A DNA stretch of 11,922 nt from an uncultured Clostridiaceae bacterium (GTDB taxonomy: Bacteria; Bacillota; Clostridia; TANB77; CAG-508), in assembly GCA_905198755.1 (NCBI GenBank), contig CAJKDR010000021.1, positions 1 through 11,922 on the forward strand. The letters run 5' to 3'. The translations under genes and the position numbers were made by a program. The stretch's first letter is position 1; the number at the start of each line of letters is the position of its first letter. Positions 1-5,137 of the stretch are shown piece by piece. The notes below the pieces were generated by a model. It was not told where the DNA came from. It saw nothing but the letters and a program-made list of their open reading frames with translations, and did no database searches.

Positions 1-679
1 CGCTGATATATTCGTAAATCCATTCCTGTACTTCCTTATCGATGTAGGAGATATCAATAGCAACTGTAAATTGGAGCTTTTTCTTATCTACCAGATCTAA
101 AAGTTCTGGTATTAATTCCGTGAGACGAATATATCTTTGAACCTGTCGTCCACTTTCTCCATTATCCTTTCCAATGAGATCTGCCGTCTCATAATTCCCG
201 ACATTTTGTCGGGGATTTTCTTTTGTCGGACGACCTGCTGTTCTTCTCATAGCATCCATTTTCATCTTATATGCAAATGCTTTCTCACTTGGTAATATTT
301 CTTCTCTTTGTAAGTTACTATCTACCATTATAATAACAGCCTCATCATCTGTTAAATCTCTAACAATACAAGGTAGTGTTTCATTATTTGCTAATTGACT
401 TGCATACTTTCTTCTGTGTCCAGATACCATTTCATATCTACCATCTGGCTTTTGTCTAACTAATGCAGGAACTAATACTCCATTTTCTTTTATGCTATCA
501 CGCATATTAAACATATCTTCATTTTCAATGACTTTAAATGGGTGGTCTGGAAAATCATCAATATCACTTATTTTAATATCAATAACTTTTTCCAACTTAT
601 CATTAGTTCTTTCTTCTTCTGTTGTAAAAAGGTCATCTAACCTTGGCAGTGGCATTTTTGGTATGTTCTTTGCCATCAT
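1..679 (-). CDS. parB: ParB/RepB/Spo0J-type partition protein, 3' end outside window
   Basis: A reading frame of 226 codons runs off the left edge and is open throughout. It encodes a ParB-family DNA-binding protein: an N-terminal nuclease-like ParB domain with VSGHRRKYA (the GxRRxxA arginine box) near residues 85-93 and NLQREEILPSEKAFAY near 121-136, then the helix-turn-helix region around RQVQRYIRLTEL. The family binds centromere-like sites and works with ParA in segregation of plasmids or integrative elements. Two ATG codons lie in tandem (679 and 676) after GGAGGTG at 684-690, and either could be the start. The start overlaps the 3' end of parA by about 45 bases, so the two are probably translationally coupled. 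Composition is uneven: bases 181-240 hold 30 G/C of 60, while bases 481-540 hold 15 of 60, which suggests a mosaic gene. Its form resembles ParB of clostridial conjugative elements rather than chromosomal Spo0J (inference). Confidence 0.9.
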   Translation of the reverse strand, partial: MMAKNIPKMPLPRLDDLFTTEEERTNDKLEKVIDIKISDIDDFPDHPFKVIENEDMFNMRDSIKENGVLVPALVRQKPDGRYEMVSGHRRKYASQLANNETLPCIVRDLTDDEAVIIMVDSNLQREEILPSEKAFAYKMKMDAMRRTAGRPTKENPRQNVGNYETADLIGKDNGESGRQVQRYIRLTELIPELLDLVDKKKLQFTVAIDISYIDKEVQEWIYEYIS

Positions 680-1424
680 TAAGCACCTCCTTTGCAAAAG
701 AAGAATATGCATTTGCTACCCTTCCACTTTTATCATAAGAAAACACACTTCCTCCTGATGAAGTAGATTCGGCAGTCTTAACTGCTCTTGGTATTTGAGT
801 ATTAAACAGTTTTAATATACTCCCATAATTGTCTTTTAATTGAGTTGCTATCTCTTTTGGAAGATTAGCCCTTGAATCAACTAATGTTAATAATGCTCCC
901 TCTATTTTAAGAGTAGGATTTATTTGTCGTCTAACTTTATTTATTATCTTAAATAAATCAGTCATACCTCTTAAAGCAAAGTATTCACTTTGAACTGGTA
1001 TGATAACACTATTTGCACTAGCAAGAGCATTTATTGTAAGCATACCTAAACTTGGTTGACAGTCTAAAAGTATATAATCATAGTCATCTTTAATACTAGA
1101 TAAGCAATTCCTTAAAGTATATTCTCTACTCATTGCATAAGTTAATGAATTTTCTAATGCTGATAAAGAAAGATTAGATGGAATTAAATCCACATTTTCA
1201 CTATGGTGTAATATACTTTCTTTTGTCTTAATTTCTTCATCATTCATAGATTGCTCCATTAAATCAGTTAAAGTATATTTCAATTCATTTTCATCATACC
1301 AACCTGCGTAAGTAGTTAAATTACTCTGAGGATCAACATCTACAACTAACACTCTTTTTCCTTGTTTAGCCAATGCTACACCAAGATTAAAGGTTGTTGT
1401 TGTTTTACCAACTCCTCCTTTCTT
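633..1424 (-). pseudogene. parA: ParA-type partition ATPase with lost N-terminus
   Basis: The frame encodes a ParA/Soj ATPase: VLVVDVDPQSNLT (Walker A' region), DYDYILLDCQPSLG (Walker B) and the C-terminal ParA fold. The deviant Walker A motif KGGVGKTTTT is present in frame at 1421-1392, but a TAA at 1427-1425 lies only two codons before it. No ATG, GTG or TTG occurs between that stop and a TTG past the motif. The first ATG-like start available is well inside (TTG at 1373), which would give a 246-residue protein lacking the ATP-binding loop. A family member normally starts about 10 residues before KGG. The upstream AAGGTGG (1440-1434) looks like the original ribosome binding site, so a small deletion that removed the start and first strand is the simplest reading. 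A sequencing error is possible but would have to be more than one base. The 3' end overlaps parB. Probably non-functional for ATP-dependent partition. Confidence 0.78.
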
Positions 1425-1477
1425 TTAATTTAGCCACCTTAATTTAATAAGATGGCTATGTATTCCATTTCTGGCAT

Positions 1478-1508
1478 AAAAAAAGAACTGACCATTTTTA
1501 ATCAGTTC
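1478..1508 (-). terminator. Rho-independent terminator after the 48-residue ORF
   Basis: On the minus strand GAACTGA (1508-1502) pairs with TCAGTTC (1491-1485), a perfect 7-bp stem with a 10-base loop, followed directly by seven T (1484-1478). It lies 9 bases after the stop of the small ORF at 1517-1663 and before the parA remnant. Confidence 0.85.
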
Positions 1509-1516
1509 AAATATGT

Positions 1517-1663
1517 TTAATAAATTTTATTTAATTTTAAAATTAGTTCATCAATAGGTTCTGTATATATACCCTGTTTTAATTTATCATTTTTAAATTG
1601 TATTAAGGCATTTAAAATTATGTTAGTTTCTATATTTTTAATAGGTAGTTTTATTTTTTTCAT
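1517..1663 (-). CDS. Small protein of 48 residues, conjugative-element type
   Basis: An ATG at 1663 opens a 48-codon frame ending in TAA at 1519-1517. A GAGGAAG purine stretch lies upstream but is rather far from the start (about 13 bases). The product starts MKKIKLPI and contains the pattern ALIQFKN, then GIYTEPIDELILKL. This resembles a short conserved protein found beside ParA/ParB genes in clostridial integrative elements, with a pattern like F(R/K)N...G.YT..(V/I)DELL.K; that match is from memory and unverified. It is rich in Lys and Ile, with no membrane segment or signal peptide, and is probably helical. The gene has its own promoter (1695-1723) and a clean terminator immediately after it, so it is an independent transcription unit. 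Function unknown. Confidence 0.72.
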   Translation of the reverse strand: MKKIKLPIKNIETNIILNALIQFKNDKLKQGIYTEPIDELILKLNKIY

Positions 1664-1694
1664 TATAACCACACTTCCTCTGTTTCTTATCTAT

Positions 1695-1723
1695 ATTATA
1701 TAGGAATATGGTTAATAAGTTAA
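1695..1723 (-). promoter_or_regulatory. Promoter for the 48-residue ORF
   Basis: Minus strand TATAAT at 1700-1695 with TTAACT at 1723-1718 and a 17-base spacer. The -10 is perfect and the -35 matches four of six. It lies about 30 bases upstream of the ATG at 1663. The sequence around the -35 holds direct repeats of GTTAAT, which might be an operator (inference). The wider interval 1664-1872 is otherwise very AT-rich, with no other gene seen. Confidence 0.65.
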
Positions 1724-1872
1724 TTGTGCAATTTAGTAAAAGTTTTTAATAACTCCTACACATTTATTTTTTTAACATTTTTCAACAAAAAATATGTTTT
1801 AAATGTAAAAAGAGATTTTATTTTTTTTCTTTATTTTCAAGGGTTTAATAGTGTTTTTTCATAACTCCCCAC

Positions 1873-1962
1873 TTACCAGTTAATTCCGACTTTAGTTAAC
1901 TTTTCTCCTTGATTGTTATTTTTCTTTTCTTGTCTCATTTTTCTCTTTTGATACATATCCAT
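1873..1962 (-). CDS. Short 29-codon ORF, possible 5' fragment of a larger gene
   Basis: ATG at 1962 follows GGAAGTG and opens a 29-codon frame ending in TAA at 1875-1873. The product begins MDMYQKRKMRQEKK and ends KVGINW. It is Lys/Asn/Gln-rich and has no domain. Its last 18 codons lie in the direct repeat that recurs at 3756-3810, where the same codons have no start. The ending ...INW resembles the start of the GTP-binding ribosome-assembly protein family YlqF/RbgA, whose members often read INWYPGHM after a short basic extension; here the frame stops exactly after the Trp. A gene fragment captured at a recombination junction is therefore as likely as a real peptide. The YlqF resemblance is a weak inference. 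Confidence 0.35.
   Translation of the reverse strand: MDMYQKRKMRQEKKNNNQGEKLTKVGINW
1875..1929. repeat. Direct repeat, copy 1 (55 bases)
   Basis: The stretch from ACCAGTTAATTCCG to the TTTTTCTTTT end recurs at 3756-3810. Over 54 aligned bases I find one mismatch (CTCC here, CTTC there). Identity stops abruptly on both sides. The copies are in the same orientation, 1,881 bases apart, and enclose the flavodoxin, the SGNH pseudogene, the membrane-anchored protein and the small peptide. Confidence 0.9.
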
Positions 1963-1978
1963 TTAAATCACTTCCTTT

Positions 1979-1991
1979 TTACAACTTGTAA
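1979..1991. repeat. Short palindrome TTACAAcTTGTAA
   Basis: A perfect 6+1+6 palindrome between the end of the SGNH pseudogene and the short ORF at 1962. Its place upstream of a start would suit an operator, but nothing else supports that. Confidence 0.4.
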
Positions 1992-1998
1992 TTTGTGG

Positions 1999-2643
1999 CT
2001 AACCTATTAATTCAATTTTTCTTTTTTCTATATGTTCCTTTATAGCTTCTGCAATAATTTTGTGTCCTTTTTCATTTAGGTGTATTCCATCATCACATAG
2101 TAGATTTGAATAATTTTTTATTTCTAAAAATTTTGAGGTTATATCTATTATTGGAATATCTTTATTTATTGCCAATTTAAAAACCTCTATATTATATCTT
2201 TCATGCCAATTAGTAAGAAATTGTTTATTTCCTTCCATCCATTTTAATATATTATCAGCATTTAATTTTTTACTTATATAATCAAAATATTTAGTTGAAT
2301 CTATTGGTGGTAATCATAATAATACCGGTTCTTTTCATATTTTTTTAATTCATCTATAAGATACGGATATATTTCAATGAACTCTGTTATTAAACTTTTT
2401 ATAATCACAGTCATTTCCTCCAAATTCCACCATTACAACATATTTACTTTTTGTTTCCTTAATCAACTCGATATTTTTAAATATTATATTTTTTCCAATA
2501 CTTATTGTACTCCCAAATTTTGCTTTGTTTTCTATTGGCACTCCTAATATATCCTCACATATATTAGAAAATCTATTTTGAGATACTTTATAAATATTAT
2601 TTTCGTATATAACTCCTTTTAAAACAGAATCTCCAAATACCAC
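1999..2643 (-). pseudogene. SGNH/GDSL hydrolase, inactivated
   Basis: Two separate frames hold the two ends of one SGNH-hydrolase (esterase/lipase-like) protein. The first part (2643-2374) has block I, VFGDSVLKG, with the nucleophile Ser, and block III, EFGGNDCDYK. The last part (2238-1999) has LLCDDGIHLNEKGHKIIAEAI, the block V Asp and His. Between them the family pattern continues but is broken. After GGNDCDYK the reading shifts to another frame for LITEFIEIYPYLIDELKKYEK, apparently after loss of about a dozen residues. It returns to the first frame at PVLL, followed by a TGA at 2316-2314 where Ser or Thr is expected, then LPPIDSTKYFDYISKK continues to the last part. So there are at least a deletion with frameshift, a second shift and a nonsense codon. 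The 5' end has only a GTG (2643) and sits 15 bases after the flavodoxin stop. Neither half could be an active enzyme. Confidence 0.85.
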
Positions 2644-2658
2644 TAATATCTGACATTT

Positions 2659-3177
2659 TTATTCCTCCTCGTATAATATTACAATTTGTTCTAATGTTTT
2701 TAAATCATCTGTATTTGGATGTGATAATGCTTTATCAAAGTTAGCAATTAATTTATCAATGTTAAGTGAAATATTATTTTGTTCTCTCATTTTTTCATAT
2801 CTTTCTCTAACTGATAATGGCATTTTACCTTGACACATAAAAGAACCTATTATTGTATTGCTACTATCAATATTCTTTTTTACATTATTAATAATACCCT
2901 CAAAATATTTTTCACTTTCGCCATATCCTGCTGTCCCAAATAAAAATATTTTTTTGTGTCTTAATTTATTTAAAAAATCTATTGTTAGATGATCAGCATT
3001 TCCTTTTTCTGTCCAAAAGCCAATATAAATCACATTACTTAATACATCATCAATTTTGTCCACTGTACCATAATAATCACACTTATTTTGAGGTAAAGTA
3101 TTATAGATTGCCTCTGCAAGTTTTTTTGTATTTCCTGTTTTACTACTATAAATTATTGAATATCTTTCTCTTTTCAT
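2659..3177 (-). CDS. Flavodoxin family protein, BilS-like
   Basis: The 172-residue protein has the flavodoxin fold: the FMN phosphate loop YSSKTGNTKKLAEAI at residues 10-24, the loop FLFGTAGYGESEKYF near 78-92, and GSFMCQGKMP with VRERYEKM near 111-130. Length and these motifs match the subfamily described as BilS, which accompanies the bilirubin reductase BilR in gut Clostridia; the match is from memory. It would bind FMN and act as a cytoplasmic one-electron carrier. No BilR or other flavin oxidoreductase adjoins it here, so its redox partner is not visible, and BilS-like flavodoxins also occur alone. ATG at 3177 follows AAAGGAG. The SGNH pseudogene begins 15 bases after its stop, so the two were probably once cotranscribed. 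It lies inside the pair of direct repeats. Confidence 0.85.
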   Translation of the reverse strand: MKRERYSIIYSSKTGNTKKLAEAIYNTLPQNKCDYYGTVDKIDDVLSNVIYIGFWTEKGNADHLTIDFLNKLRHKKIFLFGTAGYGESEKYFEGIINNVKKNIDSSNTIIGSFMCQGKMPLSVRERYEKMREQNNISLNIDKLIANFDKALSHPNTDDLKTLEQIVILYEEE

Positions 3178-3292
3178 AATACATAATCTCCTTTTTCTTT
3201 ATTATCAAAATTGTAATTTCTTGTTATGATTTATTTTTATTTACATACATATAAATAAGTAAATATATTAGAATTATGCTAGAAACTCCTAT

Positions 3293-3622
3293 TTAAATAA
3301 AACCTATATTGTCTAGATTATATCCATTCTCTCTAATATATTTTTCTAATTCTCCTAAATTAAACATTCCCTCTGTAATATATAATGTTTCTGTCTTTCC
3401 TAAAGAATGATATATGGTTAATTCTCCTGAGAGCCACCCTTGACCTAATATAATTTTAGTAACATCATCCGTATTTTCTATTTCTCCATTTAATGATTTA
3501 CTAACTAAATCTTTATTTTTTGAATTCACATTTATTGCAATACCTTCCTTACTAAAAAGAGAAAATGCAAATACAATTCCTAATACTGCAACTATTATCA
3601 ATATATAATTTATTTTTTTCAT
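3293..3622 (-). CDS. Membrane-anchored small protein, unknown function
   Basis: The 109-residue product starts MKKINYILIIVAVLGIVFAF: a two-Lys N-terminus and one hydrophobic helix at about residues 5-23, then a hydrophilic domain with short predicted strands (GELTIYHSLG, ETLYITEGMF) and LGELEKYIRENGYNLDNIGFI at the C-terminus. There is no lipobox Cys, so it is probably an uncleaved anchor or a secreted protein rather than a lipoprotein. The start is the ATG at 3622 after GGAGG; a longer frame from a TTG at 3640 would include the ribosome binding site. It follows the 35-codon ORF by 22 bases. I do not recognise the family. After its stop, about 110 AT-rich bases separate it from the flavodoxin gene. 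Confidence 0.7.
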   Translation of the reverse strand: MKKINYILIIVAVLGIVFAFSLFSKEGIAINVNSKNKDLVSKSLNGEIENTDDVTKIILGQGWLSGELTIYHSLGKTETLYITEGMFNLGELEKYIRENGYNLDNIGFI

Positions 3623-3644
3623 TATTTGCCTAACCTCCAAATTA

Positions 3645-3752
3645 CTATTTTATTTCATCAAGTTTCTTTTGCTCTTTTATTTCTAATTTTTTCCTTTCTC
3701 TTTCAAGTTCTTTTAAACTCTTTTTAGGTGTTGGCATTTCTTCCGGCATCAT
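3645..3752 (-). CDS. Small Lys/Glu-rich peptide ORF (35 residues)
   Basis: Tandem ATG codons (3752 and 3749) open a 35-codon frame ending in TAG. The product is MMPEEMPTPKKS followed by a highly charged stretch LKELERERKKLEIKEQKKLD that would form a single amphipathic or coiled-coil helix. The frame begins just where the direct repeat ends, and upstream in the same frame are only eight codons after a stop. The ribosome binding site is poor (GGTGG very close to the start). It might be a real cytosolic partner of the membrane-anchored protein 22 bases downstream, or the truncated C-terminal end of a longer protein fused to the repeat. Confidence 0.45.
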   Translation of the reverse strand: MMPEEMPTPKKSLKELERERKKLEIKEQKKLDEIK

Positions 3753-3755
3753 TCC

Positions 3756-3810
3756 ACCAGTTAATTCCGACTTTAGTTAACTTTTCTTCTTGATTGTTAT
3801 TTTTCTTTTT
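3756..3810. repeat. Direct repeat, copy 2 (55 bases)
   Basis: Second copy of the repeat at 1875-1929, same orientation, one internal mismatch in 54. Here the coding frame of copy 1 has no start codon. On the minus strand it begins about 24 bases after the stop of the NTP pyrophosphatase gene, so it marks the boundary between the intact genes on the right and the decayed accessory genes on the left. Confidence 0.9.
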
Positions 3811-3833
3811 TACTCTAATTATGCAAATAGCTA

Positions 3834-4433
3834 TTATAAATTTTTGCAAAGAAATTCTATAACATTGCTTTCATCTTCTTCAAGCTTCTTTTTATCTTCT
3901 TCTGTTATGTCTGTAAAATATTTATTTAGCTTTTTATTTTTTGATATTGTATTTAATGGATATCCCGGATTAATTTTATCTGATGGTTTTTCTACTATAT
4001 AGAAATCATCTTTACTCCATGTATATGTTGATTCTACTCCTTTATTTATAACTGCAATACCATAGACCCATCTACATGTTAATTTTCCATTTTTTCCATA
4101 ATCATGTGCCAATTTTGAATAGTATTCAATCATTTCTTCGTCGGTAAGTCTTTTTCCATTCACTCTTCTAACGTACATTCCTGGCTGTTTTTCTTTTGGT
4201 ATACCTTCTAAATATAAATTGTCGTCCATAGCAAAAACAGGATAATCACATGTACCTGCATACGCTCTTGCTTTTATAAGTGCATTTTCAATTGCATTTT
4301 TTCCATTTTCATCAACTTCTACTTTTTGTTCTATATTATTTATCGTAATTATTTCAATATTGTTTTTTAATAATCCATTTTTAAATCTTTTTGCTTTACT
4401 TTCATTTTCAGTTGCAAATAATACTTTTCTCAT
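3834..4433 (-). CDS. Non-canonical purine NTP pyrophosphatase, RdgB/HAM1 family
   Basis: The 199-residue protein has the layout of the RdgB/HAM1 (ITPase) family, which hydrolyses dITP, XTP and similar damaged nucleotides to monophosphates and pyrophosphate. FATENESKAKRF (residues 6-17) corresponds to the family TxNxxKxxEF substrate loop. GKNAIENALIKARAYA (44-59) corresponds to the ENAxxKA helix. FAMDDNLYLEGI with PGMYVRR (67-90) corresponds to DDSGLEVxAL...PGxxSAR. The SG of the DDSG motif is replaced by NL, and the fold is more divergent than the housekeeping enzyme, so the substrate may differ. The length matches the family. ATG at 4433 follows AAAGGAG, and a promoter lies at 4483-4511. The gene is alone in its transcription unit. 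Confidence 0.82.
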   Translation of the reverse strand: MRKVLFATENESKAKRFKNGLLKNNIEIITINNIEQKVEVDENGKNAIENALIKARAYAGTCDYPVFAMDDNLYLEGIPKEKQPGMYVRRVNGKRLTDEEMIEYYSKLAHDYGKNGKLTCRWVYGIAVINKGVESTYTWSKDDFYIVEKPSDKINPGYPLNTISKNKKLNKYFTDITEEDKKKLEEDESNVIEFLCKNL

Positions 4434-4482
4434 TTTTTAATCTCCTTTGAGAATGCCTCTCATTAACTTTTAATACCTTTAT

Positions 4483-4511
4483 ATTTTAACATAAAAGCAA
4501 GTGACTTTCAA
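4483..4511 (-). promoter_or_regulatory. Promoter of the NTP pyrophosphatase gene
   Basis: Minus strand TAAAAT at 4488-4483 with TTGAAA at 4511-4506 and a 17-base spacer. It gives a leader of about 40 bases. The -35 lies in the loop and the spacer in the stem of the hairpin at 4494-4526. Confidence 0.7.
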
Positions 4512-4526
4512 TAAATCACTTGCTTT
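4494..4526 (-). terminator. Hairpin, probable terminator of the membrane-protein gene
   Basis: AAAGCAAGTGA (4526-4516 on the minus strand) pairs with TCACTTGCTTT (4504-4494), a perfect 11-bp stem with an 11-base loop, followed by a short T-rich tail. It stands downstream of the 4604-5083 gene and overlaps the next promoter. A second weaker stem, GGGCGGAC with GTTCGCCC (4586-4566), lies between the gene and this hairpin but has no T-run. Confidence 0.6.
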
Positions 4527-4603
4527 ATGATATTTTATTTATTTTTTTCTTAATAATTTATAAATGGGCGAACTGCTTGTCCGCCCTTATATTCAATTTC
4601 TAT

Positions 4604-5083
4604 TTACATTGTTCTATAATTATTTTTATCTGCTCTTTCATCATATTTTCTATCGTACTGTTCTCCTTTATAAAAGAAATCTGTTTTTTTATCTACTGGA
4701 TTTATTTCTTGTTTTTTATCATAGATTAGAATAAATAGAGCAAATATTGGTATTACTAATTCTATCATCAATACTAATATTTGTACTGCCATATCTGTTG
4801 AAGTAACTCCATTCATTGCTATTGGTACTAAATTAATAAATTCTGGACCATAATATATAAATGATGATATTAAATACAATATTGCACCTGTCAATTTAGT
4901 TTTTGTAAATAATATTATGCATAATAATGTAAGTGCAATCATACCTATTTCAATATTTTCATTTGCTGATTTTACTGGAAAATCTATTCCTATCACAGTA
5001 GTAAATAATACTACAAATCTAAATATCATTAACATTACCATAAACATCACTATTAAATAATGTGCCATTGTTTTTGAACTCAT
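4604..5083 (-). CDS. Four-helix membrane protein, unknown function
   Basis: The 159-residue product has four hydrophobic segments, at about residues 8-32, 45-60, 64-78 and 97-121, followed by a charged cytoplasmic tail of about 38 residues rich in Lys, Asp and Tyr (DKKTDFFYKGEQYDRKYDE). No enzyme motif or known transporter signature is visible. I chose the ATG at 5083 because GAGGTG (5095-5090) then lies at a normal distance; a GTG three codons upstream would lie within that site. It has its own promoter (5102-5130) and hairpins downstream, so it is monocistronic. I do not recognise the family. Confidence 0.75.
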   Translation of the reverse strand: MSSKTMAHYLIVMFMVMLMIFRFVVLFTTVIGIDFPVKSANENIEIGMIALTLLCIILFTKTKLTGAILYLISSFIYYGPEFINLVPIAMNGVTSTDMAVQILVLMIELVIPIFALFILIYDKKQEINPVDKKTDFFYKGEQYDRKYDERADKNNYRTM

Positions 5084-5101
5084 TTGTTTCACCTCGTTTT
5101 T

Positions 5102-5130
5102 ATTTTAGCATATAAAAAATTAAAAAACAA
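5102..5130 (-). promoter_or_regulatory. Promoter of the four-helix membrane protein gene
   Basis: Minus strand TAAAAT at 5107-5102, preceded by TGC (extended -10), with TTGTTT at 5130-5125 and a 17-base spacer. It lies just after the mtnN stop and gives a leader of under 20 bases. Confidence 0.65.
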
Positions 5131-5137
5131 CTATTAT

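Noticed and set aside
1439..1477. 12-codon frame MPEMEYIAILLN before parA as a leader peptide
   Set aside because: It starts directly after the T-run of a terminator and has no ribosome binding site; at most it is the end of a lost upstream gene.
1875..1929. The 54-base repeats as integron attC sites
   Set aside because: GTTAAC is present, but the RYYYAAC and GTTRRRY core boxes with correct spacing are not, and no integron integrase is visible.
1999..2238. The 79-codon frame as an independent small protein
   Set aside because: It aligns with the C-terminal part of an SGNH hydrolase and has no ribosome binding site of its own; it is the end of a pseudogene.
3225..3260. AT-rich inverted repeat TTTAC...GTAAA before the flavodoxin gene as an operator
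   Set aside because: The pairing is weak and expected by chance in such AT-rich DNA.
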